Assembly (NCBI GenBank): GCA_012518435.1
Contig: JAAYSG010000036.1
Span: 1-44,255 of the forward strand
DNA: 44,255 bases
Source of the DNA: Bacillota bacterium
GTDB taxonomy: Bacteria; Bacillota; DTU030
Reading direction: 5' to 3'
In this document: positions 33,921 through 42,901 of the stretch, piece by piece
How positions within the stretch are numbered: the first letter of the stretch is position 1
Layout: every line of letters begins with the position of its first letter
Notes under the pieces: generated by a model
Databases searched by the model: none
The model's input: only the letters and a program-made list of their open reading frames with translations
Told to the model about the DNA's origin: nothing
Translations under genes and position numbers: made by a program

Positions 33921-33950
33921 AGGGGCCTCCAATAGTGAGGTCCGGCCCCT
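33921..33950 (-). other. Stem-loop between flg_new gene and flgE
   Basis: AGGGGCC (33921-33927) and GGCCCCT (33944-33950) pair, with an inner CTC/GAG extension. It overlaps the last codon of the upstream gene and lies 47 bp before flgE. There is no U run on the minus strand. Confidence 0.45.
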
Positions 33951-34332
33951 ATCTGATTACAACGGCACTGTCGATATTTGTAAAGACATGTTCCTTCATG
34001 CTCTCATCATCCATGGCCGTGATGACCGTCTTGTTCTTAATGCTAACTATAAAGGCCAGCTCATCCATTAGCACCAGTGATTCCTGCGCGCCCTTGTCGG
34101 CCGCCCTATCCACGGCCTCCTGCAAACTATTAATGTTGCCGGCTGTTAGTGCTATATCCCTTTTTTGCAAACGTTTTAGGGCATGGTGGGAGAATTTAAT
34201 CCTTCCCTGGACCCGTTTAAGAACCCCTTCGAAATCCTCCCTGGCTGAAGCCCCACTTTTTCGCTGTTCTGCCTTTGGTCCTTGTTCCAAGGGCAGTATG
34301 GGCCGTGGGTTATGGTGTATTCTGTTGGTCAC
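33949..34332 (-). CDS. Flagellar operon protein, TIGR02530 (flg_new) family
   Basis: The 127-aa protein matches the flg_new type found between flgD and flgE in many Firmicutes: a KFSHHALKRLQKRDIAL motif, a helical LQEAVDRAADKGAQESLVLMD segment, and a C-terminal TNIDSAVVI. It is thought to help hook assembly or regulation; the mechanism is unknown to me. GTG 34332 is chosen, with GGGGGAGGGG five bases ahead; the frame opens at 34392 inside flgD. It overlaps flgD by 23 bp. Confidence 0.85.
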   Translation of the reverse strand: MTNRIHHNPRPILPLEQGPKAEQRKSGASAREDFEGVLKRVQGRIKFSHHALKRLQKRDIALTAGNINSLQEAVDRAADKGAQESLVLMDELAFIVSIKNKTVITAMDDESMKEHVFTNIDSAVVIR

Positions 34333-34774
34333 TTTCCCCTCCCCCTTCCATTGGCGGAGCCAAGTTGATCTGAAGTACCTGTCCCATTTCAACCCTCTGC
34401 CCGTTCACCAGGAGGGAGGGCCATCCGGCCTCATAGGTAATGCCCGTCACCGGGCCAAAGGAAGTGCCTTCCTCAGTTTGAAAGTATACCTCCTTGCCTA
34501 AAAGTTGCAGTCCTTGGTAGGCTAAACTACCCTTCAATAGTAGACCAATATCATTCAAGTGCCCATTGGTTGCTTGTGTAGCCTCCAGCTGGGAGAATTG
34601 GGCCAATTGGGCAATAAATTCATGGTCTTGCACTGGATTAAGGGGATCCTGGTACTGAATTTGTGACAGAAAGAGTTTTAAGAAATTATCCAAACTACCT
34701 AGGGGTTTTTCCCTCTGGCTCGGTTCACCCCCATGGGTGTTGGTTACAGAACTGGTATAGTTATGCACATACAC
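34310..34774 (-). CDS. flgD: FlgD hook scaffold protein
   Basis: The 154-aa protein has the conserved N-terminal half of FlgD: LDNFLKLFLSQIQYQDPLNP, then EFIAQLAQFSQLEATQ. A short C-terminal beta segment follows (GKEVYFQTEEGTSF to VLQINLAP). It caps the growing hook. It is short compared with E. coli FlgD, as is common in Firmicutes. AGGAGG precedes the ATG. Confidence 0.94.
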   Translation of the reverse strand: MYVHNYTSSVTNTHGGEPSQREKPLGSLDNFLKLFLSQIQYQDPLNPVQDHEFIAQLAQFSQLEATQATNGHLNDIGLLLKGSLAYQGLQLLGKEVYFQTEEGTSFGPVTGITYEAGWPSLLVNGQRVEMGQVLQINLAPPMEGGGESDQQNTP

Positions 34775-34838
34775 CTTTTGTCACCTCCTAAGTGGACCTG
34801 CAAGTTTCCAATTGCCCTACCGTGCTTCCCAATGAAAT

Positions 34839-35984
34839 CTAGATGAGGTAATTGAGTCCCCCGGCTTCCAATTCAATATCAGAATAGGTCTGGCCATGGT
34901 TACCCTTTACCTTGGGGGGAAAGGACCTGAAGGCCTGTTGCCTAGTTCCACCCTCCCCCTGTGCTGTGGTTTCATTTTCCAGGCCCTGCCCATCGACAAA
35001 GACGTCGATGTCCATGTTTTCCGGAAGTATATTCTGTTGATTGAGGGTTTCCCGCAATTCAGTAAGGTGGCTGAGGATCAACTCCCTTACCTGGTGATTT
35101 TTAGTTACCAAATGGGTAGAAACCTTCCCTTCCCTATAGAGAAACTCCAGGCGCAGCCTTCCCAGGTGCTCGGGTTTTAGTTGAATTTTCAGCTGGGTTT
35201 CGCCCTTTTCCCGCATCATTTTCACATGGGATACAAGTTCCGGGAGAAGGTTGTCTCTAGCCAGATCAATGCTAGGTGCCTCCAGTGTCTCCTGGCCCAC
35301 TTGAATATCAGCCTTGGTCGCAGGGGAAAATATCTCAACAGACTGGGAATCTTCCTGACCAAGGGGATAATCCGGAGCCCCTTTATGGGGTGTTTCCCCC
35401 TCCCCCTTGGGGGTACTTATTTTAGTCTTGAGTGTCTCGGATTCTATTTTGGTTGCCTTGTACTCAAGGGAGCCTTCACTGCTGGCTAGTTGCCTGGGTA
35501 AATGGGTTTTCTCCAAGGCCAGGTCCCGGGTACTCTCCCTTTCCTCTGGGAATATACCCAAAGCAGTTCCTCCTTCTTCGCATGGCATATCTTCCAGATG
35601 ACCGGCGGGTTCATTATCCAATTGGGAAATGGGAGTTGTGTCTGGGGCACCCCAATGAAAGGCCTCCCCTTCTCCATCTTCAGCGTTTATGTTTGCCAGT
35701 GGAGTTTCAAATGGGCCACCATCATTTATCCTTTCTATTTGTTCTTCATTGAAGTAGGGGATCACACTTTCCCCACATACAGGTTGGAAGGTTACGCCAT
35801 CTTCCGGAAGGGGGGCTTGTCCCTGAATTTCCTCTCCTAAATACAGTTTGGGTTGCTCCCCAAGTAAAGCGGCTATCAAAAGGGGAAAGGCGCTGGAAAC
35901 CGCATCTACTTTTTCTTCCTTAGGATCTAATTTGGGAGCCGTTAATAGGTCGGCCATTACCGGTAAAACATCTATTTTAATCAC
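34839..35984 (-). CDS. fliK: FliK hook-length control protein
   Basis: The 381-aa secreted ruler has a low-complexity acidic/proline-bearing N part (1-230) and the conserved C-terminal Flg_hook domain (about 245-345) with TQLKIQLKPEHLGRLRLEF and ILSHLTELRETLNQQNI. It measures the hook and triggers the FlhB specificity switch. The start is uncertain: GTG 35984 directly abuts the GGGAGG site, and no other standard in-frame start lies at good spacing before ATG 35957. Confidence 0.9.
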   Translation of the reverse strand: MIKIDVLPVMADLLTAPKLDPKEEKVDAVSSAFPLLIAALLGEQPKLYLGEEIQGQAPLPEDGVTFQPVCGESVIPYFNEEQIERINDGGPFETPLANINAEDGEGEAFHWGAPDTTPISQLDNEPAGHLEDMPCEEGGTALGIFPEERESTRDLALEKTHLPRQLASSEGSLEYKATKIESETLKTKISTPKGEGETPHKGAPDYPLGQEDSQSVEIFSPATKADIQVGQETLEAPSIDLARDNLLPELVSHVKMMREKGETQLKIQLKPEHLGRLRLEFLYREGKVSTHLVTKNHQVRELILSHLTELRETLNQQNILPENMDIDVFVDGQGLENETTAQGEGGTRQQAFRSFPPKVKGNHGQTYSDIELEAGGLNYLI

Positions 35985-35999
35985 CTCCCTTCGGGTTGT

Positions 36000-36560
36000 T
36001 TATTTCGGGTTGCTCATTCCTTGGGTCAAGCTAGCCGCCTGCTTTGGTTCTAACTGGGCCAGGATCTGGCTTACTTGCTGGGCATCCAACAGGGCTAGGA
36101 TTGCCAGCACTTCCTCCTGGGGCAACTTTGCCAAGATGTTAGCAGCCTGTTGGGGACGCATTTTCCCGTAAACTTCCGCAACCCGGCTTTGGGATTGTTT
36201 CTCACTCTCCAATTCCCGTAATATTGTTTCCAATTCATCAAGCTCTTCCAGAAGCTCCACAACCTCATTGCTTTTTTGTCTAATTTCATTTCGTAGGGAG
36301 GTATTTTCCTCCTCTAGTTTGTTAAGTTCCCTTTGCAGGGCCTGCAATTCTGCATCAAGGGGATCCTTGGTAAGATTGTCTTCGGCCCCATTAGAGATAA
36401 ATCTTTGCTGTAAGTTCGTTTTCAATGCTCCCACATCTACAATGTTAAAGTAGCCCAGGAGAAGTACTGTTAAGTAGCTAATAATGCCCAACAGTATGAG
36501 AATTACTATCCCACTAAGTAGGATCCGCAGGCTTTTTTTCCGCCAAGTCGCCATTGCCAT
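36000..36560 (-). CDS. MotE-like protein (YlxF)
   Basis: The 186-aa protein has one transmembrane helix (about 13-36), a long coiled coil (about 67-122) and a C-terminal MgtE-N-like domain (about 128-175, with YGKMRPQQAANILAKLPQEE) related to FliG helical repeats. This is the MotE/YlxF layout, found between fliJ and fliK, and linked to stator stability or MotC chaperoning in other bacteria. Role here is inferred. Confidence 0.85.
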   Translation of the reverse strand: MAMATWRKKSLRILLSGIVILILLGIISYLTVLLLGYFNIVDVGALKTNLQQRFISNGAEDNLTKDPLDAELQALQRELNKLEEENTSLRNEIRQKSNEVVELLEELDELETILRELESEKQSQSRVAEVYGKMRPQQAANILAKLPQEEVLAILALLDAQQVSQILAQLEPKQAASLTQGMSNPK

Positions 36561-36583
36561 AGAAGTGTACCCCCAGCTTTGCT

Positions 36584-37012
36584 TTAGACCCTATTGCCCC
36601 GTAAGACCATTGCCCTACCAATTTCATCCAGCTCCCTTTGGCCTAGCATCCTTTGTCTTTCCTCTTGAACCTCCCTTCGTTTTTTTAGGAGCACTTCCAT
36701 TTTTTCCTTTTCCATGCGGCTTTCTTCCCAGTCTAGGCGGGCCTTTTCCATATCCTCCCTTTTTTCCTCCACTTGTTCCCTTTGAATTTTGATCATTTCT
36801 TCCAGTTTAGCAATGTATTTTGTATACCTCTGCCAGATATTAATTTGTAGTCTTTCTTGTTTGTGGAGTAAATCTTTAACCTGCACTAGTTCACCCCTTA
36901 AATTGTCGAGGCGGTGTGCTTCCAGTTGCCAGCATCTTAGGGCTTGGCTAAAAATACCCCTGGCTTGTTTTTCCTGTTGTTTCCTCAAATCAAGGAGACG
37001 CAGTATTTTCAC
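36584..37012 (-). CDS. fliJ: FliJ export chaperone/stalk protein
   Basis: The 142-aa protein is almost wholly coiled coil and rich in Lys, Arg, Glu and Gln, as in FliJ, the central stalk of the FliI ATPase ring. It starts at GTG 37012 with AAGGAGA ahead and lies 6 bp after fliI. Confidence 0.9.
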   Translation of the reverse strand: MKILRLLDLRKQQEKQARGIFSQALRCWQLEAHRLDNLRGELVQVKDLLHKQERLQINIWQRYTKYIAKLEEMIKIQREQVEEKREDMEKARLDWEESRMEKEKMEVLLKKRREVQEERQRMLGQRELDEIGRAMVLRGNRV

Positions 37013-37018
37013 CCTAAT

Positions 37019-38335
37019 CTAGTTCTCCTTTGCAAAAAGAGCGCGCAGCTCCCGCTGGGTATCTGTTAAACTAACCTTTTCCGTTATTCCTTGCTGCAAA
37101 AACCTTTGGATGCGGGGATATAATGATAGGGCTTCATCAAGCTTGGCATTGCTCCCCGGGATATATGCTCCTATATTGACCAGGTCTTCATTTTCCCGCC
37201 GTAGGGATAGGATTGATTTCACCCGTGCGGCTAGCCCCAATATCTCTTGGTCGACCAGATCAATCATGAGCCGGCTGGTACTGGCCAATATATCAATGGG
37301 TGGATAATGATTTGCCTGGGCCAAAGAACGTGATAAAAAGATGTGACCATCAAGTATTCCGCGGACAGCATCGGCAATGGGGTCATTGGGGTCATCACCC
37401 TCAACCAAAACAGAATATATCCCTGTTATCGAACCCTTTTCCGCAGTACCAGAGCGCTCTAAGAGCCGGGGTAGCAAGGAAAATACCGAGGGAGTATAAC
37501 CTTTACTGGTGGGGGGCTCCCCGGCAGTTAAACCAATTTCCCTTTGGGCCATTGCCAAGCGGGTAATGGAATCCATAAGTAAGAGGACATCCTGGCCCTG
37601 ATCGCGGAAGTATTCTGCTATGGAGGTGGCTAAAAAGGCACTCTTAACCCGGCAGAGGGGTGATTGGTCCGAGGTGGCAACCACTAGGACTGAGCGTTGC
37701 AATCCTTTGTCACCCAGAACCTTTTCTAAAAATTCCCTGACTTCGCGCCCCCGCTCTCCAATAAGGGCAATGACGATGACATCGGCCTCCGTGTTTTTGG
37801 CCATCATTCCCAGCAAGGTGCTTTTACCAATGCCACTCCCGGCAAATATCCCCATCCTCTGCCCCCGGCCACAGGTTAGCAATCCATCTATGGCCCTAAT
37901 ACCCACAGGTAGGGTCCTTGTGATACGGGAACGAAGAAGGGGATGGGGTGGAGTGTTTTCAAGGGGATACATGGTGCTGGTTTTGGGGGGAGGCTTTTTG
38001 TCTAAGGGTTGGCCAAAACCATCCAGGACCCGGCCCAATAATTCCGGGCCGACGCCAACGGCTAGGCGTTTCCCTGTGGCCCTCACAGGTACTCCCGGGG
38101 CTATCGCCGTCATTTCCCCCAGGGGACTTAAAAGAAGGTGATTGGCGCGAAAACCGATGACCTCCGCCCGTAATTTTTGCTGACCAATTAAACATAGTTC
38201 CCCTATACTGGCTGGGGGGCCCTGGGATTCCAATAGCGTCCCCGTCACGCGGATTATTCGGCCTAAAATCCTATGAGGGGTAGCATTTTTTAGGGCTGCA
38301 AAGTATTTTGCTGCGGAAAATGATTTATTCCTCAC
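37019..38335 (-). CDS. fliI: FliI flagellar export ATPase
   Basis: The 438-aa ATPase is the F1-beta-like hexamer that helps load export substrates. Walker A is GSGIGKST (166-173), Walker B LLLMDSITRLAM with D255, and the catalytic loop IGERGREVREF (about 192-202). It begins with GTG 38335 and overlaps fliH by 11 bp. Confidence 0.96.
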   Translation of the reverse strand: MRNKSFSAAKYFAALKNATPHRILGRIIRVTGTLLESQGPPASIGELCLIGQQKLRAEVIGFRANHLLLSPLGEMTAIAPGVPVRATGKRLAVGVGPELLGRVLDGFGQPLDKKPPPKTSTMYPLENTPPHPLLRSRITRTLPVGIRAIDGLLTCGRGQRMGIFAGSGIGKSTLLGMMAKNTEADVIVIALIGERGREVREFLEKVLGDKGLQRSVLVVATSDQSPLCRVKSAFLATSIAEYFRDQGQDVLLLMDSITRLAMAQREIGLTAGEPPTSKGYTPSVFSLLPRLLERSGTAEKGSITGIYSVLVEGDDPNDPIADAVRGILDGHIFLSRSLAQANHYPPIDILASTSRLMIDLVDQEILGLAARVKSILSLRRENEDLVNIGAYIPGSNAKLDEALSLYPRIQRFLQQGITEKVSLTDTQRELRALFAKEN

Positions 38336-39035
38336 GGAGCATCACTTCTCTGAGCACCTTCTCCAGTTCCTTCAATTGGCTTGTAACCCTAGCATCAATG
38401 GTTCCCATTTCCGTATCAAGTATAAAACCTTCTTCCACCCTGGGGTCGGGTTCCAGGCGGAGCCCTTCCCCGGGGAAAATTAGTAACAGTTCCTTCTCCT
38501 GGGCCTGCAATATTGGTAAAACCTTGGGGTTAGCCCGGATCACTATTTTTTGGCCTAAATCGCCCAGCTTTATTCCCCTGAGCATGCTCAGGAGCAGTGA
38601 ATTATCAAGGTCTAATTCCCGGTGTACTATTTTTTCCGCCATGCGGAGGGCCAGGCTAATAATTTCAGGTTCCGCGGAGTTTATAATATCTATTCTTTCT
38701 CGGCGGGCGTTTTCCACAATGCTCTCCGCTTTCTTTTTTAGGCTGAGGGCTTCCTCCTTCCCTTTCTTATAGCCCTGGGAATAGCCCTCAGAGTGAGCAT
38801 TTTCCCTTATTGCCCTTGCCTCTAGGCTTGCTTCTTCCAATATGGAACGGCTTTGTTCCTGGGCGGCGTAAATTAGAGCATTTGCTTTATTTTCCGCATT
38901 GGATAAAATATGATTTCTTAATATGTGGTATTTGGTATCCTTGCATGGGGTTTTAGTCGTCAATGGGCTAGTATCTTTTTTCCCAATGGTAGAAGCCTGT
39001 GTTGTCACTTGGACACCCTTAATTATCCTAGACAA
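38325..39035 (-). CDS. fliH: FliH export ATPase regulator
   Basis: The 236-aa protein has a charged, coiled-coil middle (about 40-115, with SEGYSQGYKKGKEEAL, a typical GxxxG-like helix) and a C-terminal V-ATPase E-like domain (about 125-235). It links FliI to the C ring. It begins at TTG 39035 with GGAGG nine bases ahead and overlaps fliG by 8 bp. Confidence 0.9.
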   Translation of the reverse strand: MSRIIKGVQVTTQASTIGKKDTSPLTTKTPCKDTKYHILRNHILSNAENKANALIYAAQEQSRSILEEASLEARAIRENAHSEGYSQGYKKGKEEALSLKKKAESIVENARRERIDIINSAEPEIISLALRMAEKIVHRELDLDNSLLLSMLRGIKLGDLGQKIVIRANPKVLPILQAQEKELLLIFPGEGLRLEPDPRVEEGFILDTEMGTIDARVTSQLKELEKVLREVMLREE

Positions 39036-40038
39036 CTATTTCATCCTCCCCACCACGGATAATTATGACCTCACCCACTTCTTCAAGTCTCCGAATTGTA
39101 TTGACTATCCGCTGTTGGGCATCCTCCACATCCCGCAGCCGGACAGGACCCAGATATTCCATCTCCTCCTGGAGTGTCTCCACTGCCCGTTTGGACATAT
39201 TTGCAAAGATCTTCTCCTTTACACTTTCACTGGCAACCTTAAGGGCCAATGGTAGGTCATTGGCCAAGTCAACTTCCCGCAAAACTCGCATGACGGCCCT
39301 ATCATCCAATTGTATAATATCCTCAAAGGTAAAGAGTAATCGCTTGATCTCATCCGCCAGTTCTGGTTCATGCTCCTCCAGATTTTCCAAAATGGTCTTT
39401 TCGGTAGCCCTATCTACTTGGTTTAATACCTCAACCAGGGCCTCAACTCCCCCAACCCGGGTAGAATCTTGTCCCACCAGGTCAGATAGCTTATCTTCCA
39501 GTACCTTTTCTATCTCTTGTATTATTTCCGGCGAGGTACCCTCCATCAAGGCCATCCGCTTTGTCACATCCACTTGTTTTTCCGGTGGGAGGGCCGCTAA
39601 AATGGTTCCGGCCTGTTCCGGCCGGAGAAAGGCTAAAATTAAGGCTATGGTTTGAGTATGTTCACCCTGGATAAAGGTCAGAAGCTGCTGTGGATCCGTT
39701 GTGCGGATGAATTCAAAGGGTTTAACCTGTAAGGATGAGGTTAATCTGTCGATAATGCTCAGGGCCTTTTGGTTGCCCAGGGCCCTTTCTAGAATCTCCC
39801 GGGCATATTCTATGCCCCCCTGGGCTATGTACTCCTGTGCCAGGTACATATTGTATAATTCACTCAAAACAATATCCTTTTGCTCGGGATCAACCTTACG
39901 CATACTGGCAATTTCTAGGGTTAATTCTTCTATTTCATCTTCTCGCAGATGCTTAAACACCTCGGCGGATAGCTCCGGGCCCAAGGTGATTAAAGCAACT
40001 GCAGCCTTTTCCTTTCCCGATAGACTACGGCGGGCCAT
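39028..40038 (-). CDS. fliG: FliG motor switch protein
   Basis: The 336-aa torque-generating C-ring protein has the N (1-100), middle (about 110-190, with EHTQTIALILAFLRPEQAG) and C (about 200-336) domains, including the torque helix with charged DDRAVMRVLREVD and the MSKRAVETLQEEMEYLGPVR end. ATG 40038 is preferred, with AGGGGTG ahead, over GTG 40047. Confidence 0.96.
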   Translation of the reverse strand: MARRSLSGKEKAAVALITLGPELSAEVFKHLREDEIEELTLEIASMRKVDPEQKDIVLSELYNMYLAQEYIAQGGIEYAREILERALGNQKALSIIDRLTSSLQVKPFEFIRTTDPQQLLTFIQGEHTQTIALILAFLRPEQAGTILAALPPEKQVDVTKRMALMEGTSPEIIQEIEKVLEDKLSDLVGQDSTRVGGVEALVEVLNQVDRATEKTILENLEEHEPELADEIKRLLFTFEDIIQLDDRAVMRVLREVDLANDLPLALKVASESVKEKIFANMSKRAVETLQEEMEYLGPVRLRDVEDAQQRIVNTIRRLEEVGEVIIIRGGEDEIVV

Positions 40039-40049
40039 ATCTAACACCC

Positions 40050-41570
40050 CTAATCTTCGGCCATCCAGGTGCTCAGTAGTTGGGCGACGGTTTCAGGCTG
40101 TTGCCGTATTAAACGCCCAACCTGTTCTAGGAGTTGCTTTCTTTCCACCGCTTCTTCATCCTCTTCCTCCACTTGCACTGCGGCTGCCTCTTCCAATACC
40201 ATTCTATAATCTTCCACCTGTCTTTGCCGTTGGCGCTGGCGGTACAATAAGAATCCAGCAATCAGCAATAACCCCGCACCAACAAGATACAGCCAAAATC
40301 CATATGGTTTTTTCGCTTCGACCAAATCCTCTAATTCCAGAAAGGGGCTATCGGCAAAGGGAAGGCTGGCCACGGTGATTTGGTCACCCCGGGAAAAATC
40401 TAACCCAACGGCCGCGCTAACAGTATCTTCTATGGCAAGCCTTTGCTCCATGGTTAAGTCATTTTCGTCTATGATCACTGCCACAGATAATCGCTTTACC
40501 TGCCCGGGGGCTATTACCCGGCGCTCATGTATTTCTGTAATGTCGTAATTTGTGGTTGTTTCCCTTTCGTAATACTCCGATTCCCCTTCCCCACCCTCCT
40601 GATAAATGGGGATGCCTCCCCCCGGGATGTTGGCATCGGTTCCGGGGACGCCCCCTCTTCCACCTTCACCATGAAAGGAACGTTCCAATTCTTGTATACT
40701 CCGGACAATACCCTCGCCAGCCTGGGTTGGCTCGAAAAATTGGGAGGTTACCTCCATTTGGTCGAAATTAATTTCTGCCTTAACCTTGGTAACCACCTTG
40801 CCCACACCAATGACCATTTCCAGCATATTCCTAAGACCCTGTTCTAGTTCCCTTTCTGTCTGCCTTTGTATTTCGAACTGGTTAGATGTTAAACCCAGGG
40901 CAGTGGTGGAACCTATGTCATGGGACAAAACCTGTCCCCTAATATCGACAACTGTTACATCCTCAGTATCCAAGCCTTCCACACTATGGGATACCAAATG
41001 CACAATACCCCGCACCTGTTCTGGTCGCAATTCACCCACAGTTTCCAGGAGGATAGCCCCGGTTGCCCTCTCCTCTTGGGATAGATAGAGGCGGGGTTCG
41101 GGTATGCTAATTTGGACCCATGCATTTTTAATCCCGGCCATGGCGGTAATTGTACGGGTTAGCTCCCCCTGAATTGCGCGGCGGTACTGGACCCGGCGTT
41201 CAAATTCCGTGGTCCCCAATTTTGTTTCATCGAAGATACCAAAATCTACAACACCACCCCGGGGGATCCCATCCATGGCAAGGCTATTTCGCACACCGTA
41301 TACATTGTCCTTGGGCACCATAATACTACTGCCATTGTCAGCCAGTTGGTAGGAAATACCCATCTCTTCCAACCGGTTCGTGATTTCCCCCGCGTCTTCG
41401 GCGGTTAGGTTAGCAAAAAGCACTTCATACCGGGGTTTGGTTACAAATAACAGGACAAGTATCACCAATAAAGCTGCCGCTAGTACAAGTGCAAATTTAA
41501 TTTTTTTTCTTCGATCCATATTGTTCCAGAAGTGATTGATTTGTTCCCTAACTTCCGGTAGACTTGCCAT
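40050..41570 (-). CDS. fliF: FliF MS-ring protein
   Basis: The 506-aa MS-ring protein has transmembrane helices near residues 23-42 and 430-448, with RBM domains between them (TAEDAGEITNRLEEMGISYQ and GMIQIS-like motifs). The C-terminal tail (about 480-506) binds FliG. It is the first platform of the basal body. ATG 41570 is taken; the frame reaches TTG 41591. Confidence 0.94.
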   Translation of the reverse strand: MASLPEVREQINHFWNNMDRRKKIKFALVLAAALLVILVLLFVTKPRYEVLFANLTAEDAGEITNRLEEMGISYQLADNGSSIMVPKDNVYGVRNSLAMDGIPRGGVVDFGIFDETKLGTTEFERRVQYRRAIQGELTRTITAMAGIKNAWVQISIPEPRLYLSQEERATGAILLETVGELRPEQVRGIVHLVSHSVEGLDTEDVTVVDIRGQVLSHDIGSTTALGLTSNQFEIQRQTERELEQGLRNMLEMVIGVGKVVTKVKAEINFDQMEVTSQFFEPTQAGEGIVRSIQELERSFHGEGGRGGVPGTDANIPGGGIPIYQEGGEGESEYYERETTTNYDITEIHERRVIAPGQVKRLSVAVIIDENDLTMEQRLAIEDTVSAAVGLDFSRGDQITVASLPFADSPFLELEDLVEAKKPYGFWLYLVGAGLLLIAGFLLYRQRQRQRQVEDYRMVLEEAAAVQVEEEDEEAVERKQLLEQVGRLIRQQPETVAQLLSTWMAED

Positions 41571-41651
41571 CCTCTCCACCCCGTTACCCAACTATATTAG
41601 AATATGATCCTTGAATATGAGCAGCGGGGAAAGCAATTTTTCCCCAGCCAA

Positions 41652-41969
41652 TTATACCTGCATCCGCATTAACTCCTGGTAGCCTTCAATTATCTTATTG
41701 CGGACCTGAACAGTTAGTAGTAATGATAGCTCTGCCTTTTCTCCTGCCAAAACTACTTGGTGGAGGTCCTCTATTTCAATTTGCCCTTGGGCAAGATTTC
41801 TGTTTGCCGCATCACTGGCCTGCAAAAGTTGATTGGTTTTGGAAATGGAATTTTTCAACATGTGGGCAAAGGATGGCATCTCCCCCTTGTTTGCTTTGGT
41901 GTCCGGCAGTGGGAATTTCTCTGGGCGGACACTAACCATTTCATTTAGCAACTGATTGTGTACTTGCAT
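41652..41969 (-). CDS. fliE: FliE MS-ring/rod adaptor protein
   Basis: The 105-aa protein has the FliE pattern FAHMLKNSISKTNQLLQASD and a C-terminal VQVRNKIIEGYQELMRMQV. It joins the MS ring to the rod. ATG 41969 (MQVHNQLL) has GGAAAGGGAAAGGG ahead; the frame opens at 41996. Confidence 0.94.
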   Translation of the reverse strand: MQVHNQLLNEMVSVRPEKFPLPDTKANKGEMPSFAHMLKNSISKTNQLLQASDAANRNLAQGQIEIEDLHQVVLAGEKAELSLLLTVQVRNKIIEGYQELMRMQV

Positions 41970-41999
41970 TCCCTTTCCCCTTTCCATAAAGGTCAAAAC

Positions 42000-42440
42000 C
42001 TAGCGGCCTATTTCCAAGGCTTGGTTGGCCATTGTTTTGAGGGCATCAAAGGCTGTTACATTGGCTTCATAGGCCCGGCTGGCGGAGATGAGATCCGTCA
42101 TTTCCATAACCACATTGACATTGGGATAGTCCACATACCCATCTTCCTTAGCATCGGGGTGTTCCGGGTTGAAGATTCGCCGGGGCGGTGTTGGGTCCCG
42201 CACAATGGCTTCAACCCTTACTCCGCCCGGGGTGGTTTTACCCAGACCTCTGGTGAATACAGGAGGTAAAAAGGGGGTGGCATCCCGCAAGGAAAATACA
42301 GGCACCTGCCGTTGATAAGGGCCACCGTCTTTGGTGCGGGTAGTATTGGCATTGGCCAGGTTATTGGCTATAAGGTCCATACGCAAACGCTGGGCCGTCA
42401 TTCCGGAAGCACTGATGTTAAAACTAGAAAATAGACCCAT
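42000..42440 (-). CDS. flgC: FlgC proximal rod protein
   Basis: The 146-aa rod protein has the N-terminal FNISASGMTAQRLRMDLIAN with the LANANTTRT motif and the C-terminal DLISASRAYEANVTAFD. It is exported and builds the proximal rod with FlgB. It starts 3 bp after flgB ends, with GGGGAGG ahead. Confidence 0.96.
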   Translation of the reverse strand: MGLFSSFNISASGMTAQRLRMDLIANNLANANTTRTKDGGPYQRQVPVFSLRDATPFLPPVFTRGLGKTTPGGVRVEAIVRDPTPPRRIFNPEHPDAKEDGYVDYPNVNVVMEMTDLISASRAYEANVTAFDALKTMANQALEIGR

Positions 42441-42443
42441 TTT

Positions 42444-42833
42444 CTATCGCCTCCCCTCACTTATGGCCATTTTTAAATTAGCCAAGGATTGGGATATTTG
42501 CCTGCTAATGCTGCGGAAATAAAGTGTGTTCCTGGCCAGTTCCGCCATTTCCAAATCGATGTCCACATTGTTATCATCATTTTTGCCAGTACTGTTTTGT
42601 AAAATTGAATCCCTAACTATGGTAGGTTCGGTATATATGGCAATATGCCTAGGGTGTGTAACCCTAGCCCTTAGGGCGGTACGGTAGTGATTGGCAAAGG
42701 TGGCATCCTTACGTTTGTAGCCAGGTGTTTGCGCATTAGCAATATTATCGGCCAACAATCTTTGCCGGAGGCCGGCATAGTTTAGGGCCTGTCCAAGTGT
42801 ATTTATACTGTTTTCCCCTTCCCAAAAAGACAT
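42444..42833 (-). CDS. flgB: FlgB proximal rod protein
   Basis: The 129-aa rod protein has ALNYAGLRQRLLADNIANAQ with TPGYKRKD near the N terminus and a C-terminal MAELARNTLYFRSISRQISQ. It is the first gene of the flagellar operon. ATG 42833 is preferred over ATG 42839, because the AAGGGGGG site is 6 nt ahead of the former and touches the latter. The leader upstream carries a c-di-GMP riboswitch. Confidence 0.95.
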   Translation of the reverse strand: MSFWEGENSINTLGQALNYAGLRQRLLADNIANAQTPGYKRKDATFANHYRTALRARVTHPRHIAIYTEPTIVRDSILQNSTGKNDDNNVDIDLEMAELARNTLYFRSISRQISQSLANLKMAISEGRR

Positions 42834-42861
42834 AGGCATCCCCCCTTGGTATACTTAGGGA

Positions 42862-42897
42862 TAATAAATAACCCCGGTAAATATAGTTTAACCGGGG
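42862..42897 (-). terminator. Riboswitch-controlled terminator ahead of flgB
   Basis: On the minus strand CCCCGGT (42897-42891) pairs with ACCGGGG (42878-42872), the stem extended by AAA/TTT around CTATA, followed by the U-rich TTATTTATTA. The 5' arm can instead pair with the 3' strand of the riboswitch P1 helix (42909-42904), forming an antiterminator. Confidence 0.75.
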
Positions 42898-42901
42898 GCA
42901 A

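Noticed and set aside
33392-34501. Long open frame of 369 codons on the + strand
   Set aside because: It lies antisense to flgE, flg_new and flgD, all firmly identified, has no ribosome site, and its translation shows no domain; the frame is open because of codon bias on the other strand.
37620-38141. 173-codon frame on the + strand
   Set aside because: Antisense to fliI, with no start signal and low-complexity Arg/Pro-rich translation.
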